From assembly GCA_963841965.1 (NCBI GenBank), contig CAWJES010000010.1, positions 248,001-312,000 on the forward strand: 64,000 bases of DNA, in the 5' to 3' direction. How positions within the stretch are numbered: position 1 is the stretch's first letter; each line of letters opens with the position of its first letter. The position numbers and the translations under genes are program-made. The stretch is from Palsa-459 sp963841965 (lineage in GTDB: Bacteria; Actinomycetota; Acidimicrobiia; Acidimicrobiales; RAAP-2). Of the stretch, positions 47,877 through 56,533 are shown piece by piece. The notes beneath the pieces are model-generated. The model was not told the origin of the DNA, did not search any database, and worked only from the letters and a program-made list of their open reading frames with translations.

Positions 47877-48617
47877 TCACGGGACCGTGAAGATCTCCGG
47901 ACCGTCGTCGGTGATCGCGATCGTGTGCTCGAAGTGCGCGGACAGCTGGCCGTCGGCGGTGACGACCGCCCACCCGTCCTCCAGCGCCTCGGTCGCTGGG
48001 CTCCCGACGTTCACCATGGGCTCGACGGCGAACACCATGCCGGTCTTGAGCGTCGGGCCGGGCGTGCCCGGCCAGTAGTTGGGGACCTGGGGGTCCTCGT
48101 GCATGGCGGTGCCGATCGCGTGACCCACGTACTCACGCACGACGGAGAATCCCGCGGCCTCGGCCACCTGCTGGACGGCGCGGCCGACCTCGTGGAGGCG
48201 GTTGCCCTTGCGCAGCTGGTCGATGCCCGCGTAGAGGCTCCGCTCGGTCACGTCGATCAGGCGCTGCGCCAGGTCCGAGATCTCGCCGACCCCCGCGGTG
48301 TATGCGGCGTCGCCGTGGTAGCCCTCGACGATCGCGCCGCAGTCCACCGAGATGATGTCGCCCTCGCGGAGCACGTACCCGCCGGGGATCCCGTGGACGA
48401 TCATGCTGTTCGGCGACGTGCAGATGACCGCGGGGAAGCCGTGGTAGTTGAGGAAGTTGCTGCGCGCGCCGCGCCGCTCGATCACCTCGGCGGCCACCGC
48501 GTTGAGGTCCGCCGTGGTGACCCCCGGCGCGATGGCGGCACGCGTCGCCTCGTGCATCTCGGCGACCACGCGGCCCGCGAGCCGCATCTTGCGGAGCTCC
48601 TCGGCGTTCCTCCGCAC
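47877..48617 (-). CDS. map: Methionine aminopeptidase type I
   Basis: Removes the initiator Met. 246 residues with the five metal ligands in ISVDCGAIVEGYHGDAAYT (two Asp), YVGHAIGTAMHEDPQV (His), VFAVEPMV (Glu) and HFEHTIAI (Glu). LNYHGFPAVICTSPNSMIVH is typical. GTG 48617, 2 nt after the adk stop. Last gene of the spc-type cluster before the accessory insert. Confidence 0.95.
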   Translation of the reverse strand: MRRNAEELRKMRLAGRVVAEMHEATRAAIAPGVTTADLNAVAAEVIERRGARSNFLNYHGFPAVICTSPNSMIVHGIPGGYVLREGDIISVDCGAIVEGYHGDAAYTAGVGEISDLAQRLIDVTERSLYAGIDQLRKGNRLHEVGRAVQQVAEAAGFSVVREYVGHAIGTAMHEDPQVPNYWPGTPGPTLKTGMVFAVEPMVNVGSPATEALEDGWAVVTADGQLSAHFEHTIAITDDGPEIFTVP

Positions 48618-48619
48618 GT

Positions 48620-49270
48620 TCAGCCGCTGATCCGGTCGATCACCGCGGTCAGCCGGGCGAACACCTCGTCGGAGGGGCCGTCGCCGTCGATCCGGGTGAG
48701 CTGGCCCTTGGCGGCGTAGTGCTCGATCAGCGGGACCGTGTCCTGCTCGTAGATCGCGAGGCGCTCGGCGATGGCGTCGGGGCTGTCGTCTGCCCGCTGG
48801 ACGACCGTCCCGCCGCAGTTGGTGCAGTGCTCGGGAGCGGGACCCGGGTCGGCGGAGTAGATGGCGCCGCAGTCCGAGCACACCCGCCGGGCGCTGAGCC
48901 GCGCGATGACGACCTCGGTCGGCACGGCGAGCTCGATGCACGCGGCGATGCCGTCGGCACCGACGATCGCCTCGAGGGCGGCGGCCTGGGGTGCCGTGCG
49001 CGGGTAGCCGTCGAGGATCGCCCCGTCCGCCGCGTCGGGCTGGCCCAGGCGCTCGGCGACGACCTCGGTGATGAGCTGGTCGGAGACCAGGAGCCCCGCG
49101 CGCATCACGTTCTTCACCTCGCGGCCGAGCGGCGAGTCGGACTTGACGGCGGCACGCAGGATGTCGCCGGTCGCCACGTGCGGGACGCCGTAGCGATCTG
49201 CGAGCCGGGCGCACTGCGTGCCCTTGCCCGCACCCTGCTTTCCCAAGATGACGATGAGGCCGATGCCCAT
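48620..49270 (-). CDS. adk: Adenylate kinase (zinc-type lid)
   Basis: 216 residues. The P-loop reads GKQGAGKGTQCARLADRYGV rather than the usual GPPGAGKGTQ. ATGDILRAAVKSDSPLG and ILDGYPRTAPQAAAL follow. The LID carries CSDCGAIYSADPGPAPEHC plus TNC, a four-Cys zinc site. It balances AMP, ADP and ATP. ATG 49270, 5 nt after secY. Order secY-adk-map is conserved. Confidence 0.95.
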   Translation of the reverse strand: MGIGLIVILGKQGAGKGTQCARLADRYGVPHVATGDILRAAVKSDSPLGREVKNVMRAGLLVSDQLITEVVAERLGQPDAADGAILDGYPRTAPQAAALEAIVGADGIAACIELAVPTEVVIARLSARRVCSDCGAIYSADPGPAPEHCTNCGGTVVQRADDSPDAIAERLAIYEQDTVPLIEHYAAKGQLTRIDGDGPSDEVFARLTAVIDRISG

Positions 49271-49275
49271 GGCGG

Positions 49276-50565
49276 CTACTTGAGGAAGCCCTCGTAGTTG
49301 CGCATCATCAGCTGGCTGTCGATCTGGCGCATCGTCTCGAGGGCGACACCGACGGCGATCAGCAGCGTCGTGCCGTAGAAGGGGAACCGCTGGATGTTCC
49401 ACAGGTGCATCAGGATGCTCGGGATCACGGCGACCGACGCGAGGAACAGCGCGCCCACGACGGTGATGCGGTTGACGAGCTTCGCGAAGTACCGCTCCGT
49501 CGGGGGTCCGGGCCGGATGCCCGGGACGAACCCGCCCTGCTTGCGGATCATCTCCGCCTGCTGGTGCGGCTCGAAGACGATGTACACGTAGAAGAACGTG
49601 AACGCCATGATCAGGAGGAAGTAGATCAGGATGTACGTCAGCGACGTCGGGTTCGCGATGTGGTCGTTCACCCAGGTCTGGTAGCCCTCCCACGGCAGGA
49701 TGTTGCTCAGCAGGACCGGGATGTACAGGATCGAGCTGGCGAAGATGATCGGGACCACGCCGGACTGGTTCACCTTGAGCGGGATGTACTGGCTCTGGCC
49801 CATCGTCATCTTGCGGCCCACCACCTGGCGGGCGAAGGTCACCGGGATCCTGCGCTGGCCCTGGTCCATGAAGACGATGAAGACCAGCAGGCCGATGGAG
49901 ACGAGGACGAGGATCGCGAACTTGATCCAGCCCGCGCCGATGAGCACCGCGTGCGCGCCGGTCGGGATGCCCGCGACGACGTTCGCGAAGATCAGGAGGC
50001 TCATGCCCTGGCCGACGCCGCGCTGGGTGATGAGCTCTGCGAGCCACATGACGAACGCCGTTCCCGCGGTGAGGCAGAGCACCATGAAGGCGCCCTTCCA
50101 GAAGGTCAGGTTCGGGATCAGGTCGATCGTGAAGCCCAGCAGCGCCTGGTCGTGGCCGGCGAAGGCGTAGATCAGGCCCGAGCTCTGCAGCAGCGCCAGG
50201 GACACCGTCAGGTACCGGGTCGTCTGGGTGATCTTCTTCTGCCCGACCGCTCCCTGGTCCCGCCACTCGGTGAGCTTGGGGATGACCGTCGTGAGGAGCT
50301 GGATGATGATCGAGCTCGTGATGTAGGGCATGACGCCCAGCCCGAAGATCGCGAGGCGCTGCAGCGCGCCGCCGCTGAACAGGTTCAGGAAGCCGATCGT
50401 GTTCGAGGCCCCGGCGCGCGCCTGGAGGAGCTGGATCTGCGCGTAGCTGACGCCGGGGACGGGCACGTTGCCGCCCAGCTGGTACAGCGCGATGATCGCG
50501 AGCGTGAAGATGACCTTGTTGCGAAGGTCAGGGACGCGAAAGATGTTCGCGAGGCGCGCAAACAA
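49276..50565 (-). CDS. secY: Protein translocase subunit SecY
   Basis: 429-residue channel of the Sec translocon with ten helices. IALYQLGGNVPVPGVSYAQI, LGVMPYITSSIIIQLLT, LAELITQRGVGQGMSLLIFA, IPLKVNQSGVVPIIFASSIL and the C-terminal QRFPFYGTTLLIAVGVALET are diagnostic. Five nt downstream of rplO. Confidence 0.97.
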   Translation of the reverse strand: MFARLANIFRVPDLRNKVIFTLAIIALYQLGGNVPVPGVSYAQIQLLQARAGASNTIGFLNLFSGGALQRLAIFGLGVMPYITSSIIIQLLTTVIPKLTEWRDQGAVGQKKITQTTRYLTVSLALLQSSGLIYAFAGHDQALLGFTIDLIPNLTFWKGAFMVLCLTAGTAFVMWLAELITQRGVGQGMSLLIFANVVAGIPTGAHAVLIGAGWIKFAILVLVSIGLLVFIVFMDQGQRRIPVTFARQVVGRKMTMGQSQYIPLKVNQSGVVPIIFASSILYIPVLLSNILPWEGYQTWVNDHIANPTSLTYILIYFLLIMAFTFFYVYIVFEPHQQAEMIRKQGGFVPGIRPGPPTERYFAKLVNRITVVGALFLASVAVIPSILMHLWNIQRFPFYGTTLLIAVGVALETMRQIDSQLMMRNYEGFLK

Positions 50566-50570
50566 CGGGG

Positions 50571-51059
50571 CTACCTGTTGGTGTGCTGGTTGCCGCGGGC
50601 GGGCGGACGGCCGTTGCCGAAGGGCATCGCGACCAGCTCGGTCGATCCGCCGGCAGCCTCGATGGCGGCCGCGGCCGACTTCGAGAACCCGTGGGCGGAC
50701 ACCCTGACGGCACGGTCGATCGATCCCCGCGAGAGGACCTTGACGAGGTCGCCCTTGCGCGCGAGGCCGTGCTCGACGAGGACGTCGACGGTCACGTCGT
50801 CGACCCCGAGCGCCGCGAGGGCGTCGAGGTTCACCGGCGTGTACGACACGCGGAACGGGTTCGTGAACCCGCGCAGCTTCGGCGAGCGCGCCAGGATCGG
50901 CTGCTGGCCACCCTCGAACCCCGCGGGGATCTGGGTGCGCGCCTTCTGGCCCTTGGTGCCTCGGCCGGCGGTCTTGCCGCCCTTGCCGCCGATGCCACGG
51001 CCGACGCGCCGCTTGGCGTGCGTCGATCCCTTCGGCGGGGTGAGGTCGTTGAGCTTCAT
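50571..51059 (-). CDS. rplO: 50S ribosomal protein L15
   Basis: 162 residues: MKLNDLTPPKGSTHAKRRVG, RGIGGKGGKTAGRGTKGQKA, and VLSRGSIDRAVRVSAHGFSK. ATG 51059 overlaps the rpmD stop (ATGA). Slightly long at the C-terminus (NGRPPARGNQHTNR tail). Confidence 0.97.
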   Translation of the reverse strand: MKLNDLTPPKGSTHAKRRVGRGIGGKGGKTAGRGTKGQKARTQIPAGFEGGQQPILARSPKLRGFTNPFRVSYTPVNLDALAALGVDDVTVDVLVEHGLARKGDLVKVLSRGSIDRAVRVSAHGFSKSAAAAIEAAGGSTELVAMPFGNGRPPARGNQHTNR

Positions 51060-51247
51060 GCGGAAACCTCCTCCACCTGGATCAGGTGGGGAACGCGGGC
51101 GATCATGCCACGGATCTCGGGGCGGTCAGGCAGGTCGTTGCTCTGGCCGATGCCGCGCAGCCCGAGGGCGCGCAGCGTGCCCCGGTGCTTCGGCTTGGTG
51201 CCGATCGCGGAGCGGACCTGGGTGACGCGGAGGATCGAGTCGGCCAT
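51056..51247 (-). CDS. rpmD: 50S ribosomal protein L30
   Basis: 63 residues: ILRVTQVRSAIGTKPKHRGT, LRALGLRGIGQSNDLPDRPE, IRGMIARVPHLIQVEEV. ATG 51247 shares a base with the rpsE stop (TGATG). A GTG three bases earlier is possible. Confidence 0.96.
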   Translation of the reverse strand: MADSILRVTQVRSAIGTKPKHRGTLRALGLRGIGQSNDLPDRPEIRGMIARVPHLIQVEEVSA

Positions 51248-51801
51248 CACCGCACCTCTGCCGAGTACAGGTCGCCGTCACGGCGACGCTCGCGGTAGGC
51301 GCGGAGCACGCCCGCGGGGACGACCTCGTCGGCGGCCTTGCCGCGCAGGGCCGCGATCTCGTCGGGGCGCCGCAGGGCCTTCAGCCCGGCGATCGTGGCG
51401 TGGGCGACGTTGATGCCGTTGGACGAGCCGAGCGACTTGCACACGATGTCGTGGATGCCGGCCATCTCGAGGATCGGACGGGCCGCACCGCCGGCGATCA
51501 CGCCGGTTCCCGGCGCCGCCGGCTTGAGCAGGACCCGGCCAGCGCCGGCCTCGCCGATCACGGGGTGGACGATCGTGGACCCGGCGAGCGGCACGTCGAA
51601 CAGGTTCTTGCGCGCCTCCTCGATGCCCTTCTGGACGGCGAGGCCCGCCTCCTTCGCCTTGCCGTAGCCGAGGCCGACCTTGCCGTTGCCGTCACCGATC
51701 ACCATGAGCGCGGTGAAGCTGAAGCGCCGTCCGCCCTGGACGACCTTCGCGACGCGGTTGACCTTGATCGTCCGCTCTTCGTACTGCTGGGCGTCGGCCA
51801 T
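51247..51801 (-). CDS. rpsE: 30S ribosomal protein S5
   Basis: 184 residues: ERTIKVNRVAKVVQGGRRFS, FTALMVIGDGNGKVGLGYGK, AKEAGLAVQKGIEEARKN, LLKPAAPGTGVIAGGAARP and SLGSSNGINVAHATIAGLKA. Involved in decoding accuracy. One-base overlap with rplR. Confidence 0.97.
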   Translation of the reverse strand: MADAQQYEERTIKVNRVAKVVQGGRRFSFTALMVIGDGNGKVGLGYGKAKEAGLAVQKGIEEARKNLFDVPLAGSTIVHPVIGEAGAGRVLLKPAAPGTGVIAGGAARPILEMAGIHDIVCKSLGSSNGINVAHATIAGLKALRRPDEIAALRGKAADEVVPAGVLRAYRERRRDGDLYSAEVR

Positions 51802-52157
51802 CAGAACTCCACTCCCTCTTTGCGCAGCGCGTCCGCGAGCGCGGCCACACGGCCGTGGTACGCGAAACCGCCGCGGTCGAACACGATCGTCGTGATGCCC
51901 GCATCCTTGGCGCGCTGGCCCAGGAGCGTGCCGACGGCCTCGGCCGCCTGCTTGGGCGTCTTGGTCCCGTCGCGCAGCGCCGCCTCGTTGGAGGACGCCG
52001 CGGCCAGCGTGCGGCCCGCATCGTCGTCGATGATCTGGGCGCTGATGTGCCGGTTGGAGCGGCTGACCGCGACGCGCGGGCGCGCGGCGGTGCCCGACAC
52101 CTTGAACCGCACGCGCGTGTGGCGGCGGATCCTCAGTTCCCTCGGTGAGCGTCCCAT
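51801..52157 (-). CDS. rplR: 50S ribosomal protein L18
   Basis: 118 residues that bind 5S rRNA: RRHTRVRFKVSGTAARPRVA, VSRSNRHISAQIIDDDAGRT, VFDRGGFAYHGRVAALADAL. Overlaps rplF and rpsE by one base each. Confidence 0.97.
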   Translation of the reverse strand: MGRSPRELRIRRHTRVRFKVSGTAARPRVAVSRSNRHISAQIIDDDAGRTLAAASSNEAALRDGTKTPKQAAEAVGTLLGQRAKDAGITTIVFDRGGFAYHGRVAALADALRKEGVEF

Positions 52158-52696
52158 TACTTCTGTGCCTTTCCAGCCTTGCGCAGGACCCGCTCCCCGG
52201 CGTACCGGACGCCCTTGCCCTTGTAGGGCTCGGGCTTGCGGAGCTTGCGGATGTTCGCGGCGACCTGGCCGACGATCTCCTTGTCGATCCCCTTCACGAT
52301 GATCTTGGTCGGGATCGGCACCTCGAAGGTAATGCCTTCGGGCGCCACGAACTCGACGGGGTGGCTGAAGCCGAGGGCGAGCTCGAGCTCGCCCGGGCCC
52401 TTGGCCGCGGCGCGGTAGCCGACGCCCACGATCTCGAGCTCCTTTGTGTAGCCGTCGGTGACGCCGGTCACCATGTTCGCGACCAGCGACCGGGTGAGCC
52501 CGTGCAGCGAGCGGTGCTCGCGCTCGTCGTCAGGGCGCTCGACGAGGAGGGTGTCACCCTCCTGGCGCACCGTGATCCCGGACGGCAGGGTCCGCTCGAG
52601 GGTCCCCTGGGGGCCCTTCACGGTGACGTGGTCGCCGCTCAGCGTGAGCGTCACCGAGCTCGGGACGGCAATGGGTGAACGTCCGATGCGTGACAT
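52157..52696 (-). CDS. rplF: 50S ribosomal protein L6
   Basis: 179 residues: MSRIGRSPIAVPSSVTLTLS, VTVKGPQGTLERTLPSGI, the L6 repeat LVANMVTGVTDGYTKELEIV, and the signature KPEPYKGKGVRYAGERVLRK. Normal length. 27 nt after rpsH. Confidence 0.97.
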   Translation of the reverse strand: MSRIGRSPIAVPSSVTLTLSGDHVTVKGPQGTLERTLPSGITVRQEGDTLLVERPDDEREHRSLHGLTRSLVANMVTGVTDGYTKELEIVGVGYRAAAKGPGELELALGFSHPVEFVAPEGITFEVPIPTKIIVKGIDKEIVGQVAANIRKLRKPEPYKGKGVRYAGERVLRKAGKAQK

Positions 52697-52723
52697 CAGG
52701 CATCCCTCCCTTCGTGCATGGAC

Positions 52724-53128
52724 CTACCAGACATAACAGAGCACCTCGCCACCGAGATGGCGCTTGCGCGCCTCGCGGTCGGTCATGAGCCCCTTGCTCG
52801 TCGACAGCACGGCCACGCCGATGCCGCCGAGGACGCGCGGCATCGTGTCCGCCTTCGCGTAGATGCGCAGGCCCGGCTTGCTGATCCGCTTGATGCCCGC
52901 GATGGTGCGGACGCGGTCGTCGGAGTACTTGAGCTTGATCTCGAGCGTCGTGCCGGGCTTGTCGGCCTCCGTCTTCACGGTGTAGCTCTGGATGAAGCCC
53001 TCGCGCTCCAGGATCTGGGCGAGGGACTCCTTCAGCTTGGAGCCGGGCATCTTCACCGAGTCGAACTGCGCGGAGTTGGCGTTGCGGATGCGCGTCAGCA
53101 TGTCGGCAATGGGGTCGGTCATCGTCAT
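52724..53128 (-). CDS. rpsH: 30S ribosomal protein S8
   Basis: 134 residues: MTMTDPIADMLTRIRNANSA, IKRISKPGLRIYAKADTMPR, GIGVAVLSTSKGLMTDREAR and the end GGEVLCYVW. ATG 53128; a second ATG two codons later is also plausible. S8 often regulates the spc operon through rplE mRNA; no such structure is evident to me here. Confidence 0.97.
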   Translation of the reverse strand: MTMTDPIADMLTRIRNANSAQFDSVKMPGSKLKESLAQILEREGFIQSYTVKTEADKPGTTLEIKLKYSDDRVRTIAGIKRISKPGLRIYAKADTMPRVLGGIGVAVLSTSKGLMTDREARKRHLGGEVLCYVW

Positions 53129-53139
53129 GAGCGCACCTC

Positions 53140-53325
53140 CTACCAACTCGCCTTGGTCACGCCGGGGATCTCCCCGGCGTGGACCATGGTGCGGAGGCAG
53201 ATCCTGCAGAGTCCGAACTTGCGGTAGACCGACTTCGGACGGCCGCACCGCTGGCAGCGCGTGTACGCGCGCACCTTGAACTTGGGGGTCTGCTGCTGCT
53301 TGTTACGAAGGGCTTTTTTCGCCAT
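53140..53325 (-). CDS. rpsN: 30S ribosomal protein S14, type Z (zinc form)
   Basis: 61 residues with two Cys-x2-Cys pairs in RCQRCGRPKSVYRKFGLCRI and the following Cys, then LRTMVHAGEIPGVTKASW. This is the short zinc-containing type in its usual place between rplE and rpsH. Confidence 0.97.
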   Translation of the reverse strand: MAKKALRNKQQQTPKFKVRAYTRCQRCGRPKSVYRKFGLCRICLRTMVHAGEIPGVTKASW

Positions 53326-53329
53326 GGGA

Positions 53330-53902
53330 CTAGCGCGTCTCCTGTCGGAACGGGAAGCCGAAGGCCGTCAGGAACGCACGGCCCTCCGCATCGGTTCGTG
53401 CGGTGGTCACGATCGTGATGTCGAACCCCCGCTGGGTGTCGATCTTGTCGTAGTCGACCTCGGGGAAGATCAGCTGGTCGTTGACCCCGAATGTGTAGTT
53501 GCCGTGGCCGTCGAACGACTTCGCCGAGAGGCCCCGGAAGTCGCGGACGCGCGGGATCGCGAGGCTGATGAGCCGGTCCAGGAACTCCCATGCCCGGTCG
53601 CCGCGCAGCGTCACCTTGACGCCGATCGGCATCTCCTCGCGGAGCTTGAACGCCGCGATCGACTTGCGCGCGCGGGTCACCACGGACTTCTGGCCCGTGA
53701 TGCGCTCGATGTCGCGCTGGGCGCCCTCGATCAGGTTCGCCTGGGCGACGGCCTTGCCGACGCCCGAGTTCAGGACGATCTTGGTGAGGCGCGGGACCTC
53801 CATGATGTTGGCGAGGCCGAGCTCCTCCTTGAGCGCGGCACGGACCTCGGTCTCGTAGCGCTCCTTCAGGCGGGGCCTCGTCGTCGGTGTCGCGGTCGCC
53901 AT
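53330..53902 (-). CDS. rplE: 50S ribosomal protein L5
   Basis: 190 residues: RLKERYETEVRAALKEELGL, VPRLTKIVLNSGVGKAVAQA, TGQKSVVTRARKSIAAFKLR, and FDITIVTTARTDAEGRAFL. Contacts 5S rRNA and P-site tRNA. ATG 53902 overlaps the rplX stop by one base. Confidence 0.97.
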   Translation of the reverse strand: MATATPTTRPRLKERYETEVRAALKEELGLANIMEVPRLTKIVLNSGVGKAVAQANLIEGAQRDIERITGQKSVVTRARKSIAAFKLREEMPIGVKVTLRGDRAWEFLDRLISLAIPRVRDFRGLSAKSFDGHGNYTFGVNDQLIFPEVDYDKIDTQRGFDITIVTTARTDAEGRAFLTAFGFPFRQETR

Positions 53903-54207
53903 CACAGCTTCTCCCCGCACTGCTTGCACACGCGGATCTTCGTGTCACCCTCGATGCGGTACCCGACGCGCGCCGGTCCCTTGTGCTTGGAGCACCAGAT
54001 GGCCACGGCCGAGGCGTCGATCGGCATGAACTTGTCGATGATCCCCGCCTGCATGACCGCACGGGTCTGGCGCGTCGCGCGCTTTGCGATGTTGAGGCTG
54101 TCGAGGATGACGGCGTTGCGCGCGGGCAGCACGGTCAGGACCTCGGACTGCTCGCCGCGGTGCTTGCCGGACAGCACGATCACCCGGTCGCCCTTCTTGA
54201 TCTTCAT
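53902..54207 (-). CDS. rplX: 50S ribosomal protein L24
   Basis: 101 residues with the KOW motif KIKKGDRVIVLSGKHRGEQS, then VLPARNAVILDSLNIAKRAT and a C-terminal zinc-ribbon-like set CSKHKGPARVGYR...RVCKQCG. One-base overlap with both rplN and rplE. Confidence 0.97.
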   Translation of the reverse strand: MKIKKGDRVIVLSGKHRGEQSEVLTVLPARNAVILDSLNIAKRATRQTRAVMQAGIIDKFMPIDASAVAIWCSKHKGPARVGYRIEGDTKIRVCKQCGEKL

Positions 54208-54575
54208 CACAGCACCTCCGGGGCCAACGAGATGATCCGCATGAACTTCTTGTCGCGCAGCTCGCGACCGACGGGACCGAAGATGCGGGTCCCGCGGGGC
54301 TGCTGCTGCTCGTTGATGAGCACCGCTGCGTTCTCGTCGAAGCGGATGTAGCTGCCGTCGGGACGGCGCCGCTCCTTCTTCGTCCGCACGACGACGCAGC
54401 GGACCACGTCGCCCTTCTTCACCGCGGCGCCGGGGATGGCGTCCTTCACCGTGGCGATGAACACGTCGCCGATCGACGCATAGCGCCGGCGCGAGCCGCC
54501 GAGGACGCGGATGCACAGCACCTCTTTCGCCCCGGAGTTGTCCGCCACCTTGAGGCGCGACTCCTGCTGGATCAT
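54207..54575 (-). CDS. rplN: 50S ribosomal protein L14
   Basis: 122 residues: MIQQESRLKVADNSGAKEVL, CIRVLGG, GDVFIATVKDAIPGAAVKKG, VRTKKERRRPDGSYIRFDEN, GPVGRELRDKKFMRIISLAP. ATG 54575 overlaps the rpsQ stop (ATGA). Confidence 0.98.
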   Translation of the reverse strand: MIQQESRLKVADNSGAKEVLCIRVLGGSRRRYASIGDVFIATVKDAIPGAAVKKGDVVRCVVVRTKKERRRPDGSYIRFDENAAVLINEQQQPRGTRIFGPVGRELRDKKFMRIISLAPEVL

Positions 54576-54850
54576 CGCGCACGCTCCACGATCTCGGTCA
54601 GGCGCCAGCGCTTGAGCTTGGACAGCGGGCGCGTCTCGATGATCCGGACGCGGTCGCCGATCTTGGCCTCGTTGGCCTCGTCGTGCGCGTAGAACTTCTT
54701 GGTGCGCTGGACGGTCTTGCCGAAGCGGGGGTGACGGACGCGGTCGACGACGGCGATGACGATCGTCGACTGCATCTTGTCCGACACGACGATCCCCTCG
54801 CGGACCTTGCGAGCATTCTCGCGCTCGGTGTTCTCGGTCTCCGATGGCAT
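54572..54850 (-). CDS. rpsQ: 30S ribosomal protein S17
   Basis: 92 residues: REGIVVSDKMQSTIVIAVVD, RVRHPRFGKTVQRTKKFYAH, GDRVRIIETRPLSKLKRWRL. ATG 54850 shares a base with the rpmC stop. An N-terminal acidic stretch of about 16 residues precedes the core. Confidence 0.97.
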   Translation of the reverse strand: MPSETENTERENARKVREGIVVSDKMQSTIVIAVVDRVRHPRFGKTVQRTKKFYAHDEANEAKIGDRVRIIETRPLSKLKRWRLTEIVERAR

Positions 54851-55074
54851 CACGCATCACTCCTGGTCAACTGCTCGGCTGCGGTGATCTCACGGTCGCG
54901 CAGGACGGTGAGCATGCGGGCGATGTCCCTGCGCACCTGGCTGAGGCGCGCCGAGCTGTCGAGCTGGCCCGTCGCGAACTGGAACCGCAGGTTGAAGAGC
55001 TCCTTGCGGGCGTCGGCCAGGCGGTGCACGAGCTCCTCGTCGCCCAGCGAGATGAATTCTGAGACCTTCGTCAT
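54850..55074 (-). CDS. rpmC: 50S ribosomal protein L29
   Basis: 74 residues: FISLGDEELVHRLADARKEL, FNLRFQFATGQLDSSARLSQ, VRRDIARMLTVLRDREI. Surface protein near the exit tunnel. One-base overlaps with rplP and rpsQ. Confidence 0.97.
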   Translation of the reverse strand: MTKVSEFISLGDEELVHRLADARKELFNLRFQFATGQLDSSARLSQVRRDIARMLTVLRDREITAAEQLTRSDA

Positions 55075-55511
55075 CAGATCGTCACCTCCGGGGCGCCGTG
55101 GGTCCCGGGACGCACGACGAACTTCGCCTTGATGGGGAGCTTCTGGATGGCCCGCTCCATGGCGGACTTGGCCAGGACGGCGTCCACGCCGCCGAGCTCG
55201 AAGAGCATCCGGCCGGGCTTCACGACCGCGACCCAGTACTCGGGGTTGCCCTTGCCCGAGCCCATGCGGGTCTCGGCTGGCTTCTCGGTGACGGGCTTGT
55301 CCGGGAACACCCGGATCCAGACCTTGCCGCCGCGCTTCACGTGGCGGGTCATCGCGATTCGGGCTGCCTCGATCTGGCGGGCGGTCAGCCAGCCGGGCTC
55401 GAGGGCCTGGATGCCGAAGTCGCCGAAGTTCAGCGTCGTGCCACCCTTCGCCTCGCCGCGGAGACGGCCGCGCTGCTGCTTGCGGTGACGGACCTTGCGG
55501 GGCATCAGCAT
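55074..55511 (-). CDS. rplP: 50S ribosomal protein L16
   Basis: 145 residues. ATG 55511 gives MLMPRKVRHRKQQRGRLRGE, the typical L16 start. GTTLNFGDFGIQALEPGWLT, ARIAMTRHVKRGGKVWIRVF and PETRMGSGKGNPEYWVAVV-like sequence follow. ATG 55505 is a second possibility. Two nt after rpsC. Confidence 0.97.
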   Translation of the reverse strand: MLMPRKVRHRKQQRGRLRGEAKGGTTLNFGDFGIQALEPGWLTARQIEAARIAMTRHVKRGGKVWIRVFPDKPVTEKPAETRMGSGKGNPEYWVAVVKPGRMLFELGGVDAVLAKSAMERAIQKLPIKAKFVVRPGTHGAPEVTI

Positions 55512-55513
55512 GA

Positions 55514-56533
55514 TCAATCCACCTCCTTGCGGAAGTGGGGGGCCTCGTGGTGATCGTGGGCGGTGCGCCGCTCGATCTCCTCTTCGGTCGCGAGCTGGGT
55601 CTCGAGCTCGTCGGGGACGGTCGGCGGGGCCACGAGGTCGGCGGGGCTGGTGCCGATCGACTCGGGGTCCGCGGCGGTCTCGACCTGGTCGGCCAGGGCC
55701 TGGTCGACCAGCACCTCTTCGACCACGACGTCCTCAGCGACCGCCTCGTCCGCGGCCGCGGCTGCGGCCCCGACGCGACGGCGTCCGCCGCCCGCGGTCA
55801 CGAGGCGCGGCGCGGCGCTCGCACCGGCACCCGGGGCGCCCGCGGCGTCGCCGACGGCCATGGCGGCCTCGCGCGAGATCTTCTCGTCGACCGAGACCTT
55901 GTAGGGGAGGATGTCGCCCTTGTAGATCCAGACCTTGACGCCGACGCGGCCCGTCGAGGTCCTCGCCTCACGGAAGCCGTAGTCGATGTCGGCGCGCAGG
56001 GTGTGCAGCGGCACGCGGCCCTCGCGGTACGACTCCTTGCGGCTCATCTCCGACCCGCCGAGGCGTCCCGAGCACTGGACCTTGACCCCGAGGGCCCCGG
56101 CCTTCTGCACGGTCTGGATCGCGCGCTTCATCGCGCGGCGGAACGCCACGCGACGGACGAGCTGGTCGCAGATGCCCTGGGCGATCAGCGCGGCGTCGAG
56201 CTCGGGCTGCTTGATCTCCTGGATGTTGAGCGAGACGCGGTTCTTCTGGCCCGTGATCTCCTCGAGGTGCTTCTTCAGGCGATCGGCCTCGGCGCCGCGG
56301 CGGCCGATGACGATGCCCGGGCGCGCCGTGTGGATGTCGACGCGCGTGCGGTCGCCCGTGCGCTCGACCTCGATGCGGCTCACCGCAGCGCTCTCGAGCT
56401 GCGTGTTGAGGTAGTCGCGGATCTTCCAGTCCTCGACGACAAAGTCTCGGTAGTTGCGCTCGCTGAACCAGCGCGACTTCCAGTCGGTCGTGATGCCGAG
56501 TCGGAACCCGTAGGGGTTGACCTTCTGGCCCAT
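55514..56533 (-). CDS. rpsC: 30S ribosomal protein S3 with long acidic C-terminal extension
   Basis: 339 residues. The conserved core (about 1-220) has MGQKVNPYGFRLGITTDWKS, the KH motif PGIVIGRRGAEADRLKKHLE, and YGFREARTSTGRVGVKVWIY, KGDILPY. The remaining 115 or so residues are an Ala/Glu/Asp-rich tail (VAEDVVVEEVLVDQALADQV) ending HDHHEAPHFRKEVD. Typical S3 is 210-280 residues, so the tail is unusually long. TGATG overlap with rplV. Confidence 0.96.
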   Translation of the reverse strand: MGQKVNPYGFRLGITTDWKSRWFSERNYRDFVVEDWKIRDYLNTQLESAAVSRIEVERTGDRTRVDIHTARPGIVIGRRGAEADRLKKHLEEITGQKNRVSLNIQEIKQPELDAALIAQGICDQLVRRVAFRRAMKRAIQTVQKAGALGVKVQCSGRLGGSEMSRKESYREGRVPLHTLRADIDYGFREARTSTGRVGVKVWIYKGDILPYKVSVDEKISREAAMAVGDAAGAPGAGASAAPRLVTAGGGRRRVGAAAAAADEAVAEDVVVEEVLVDQALADQVETAADPESIGTSPADLVAPPTVPDELETQLATEEEIERRTAHDHHEAPHFRKEVD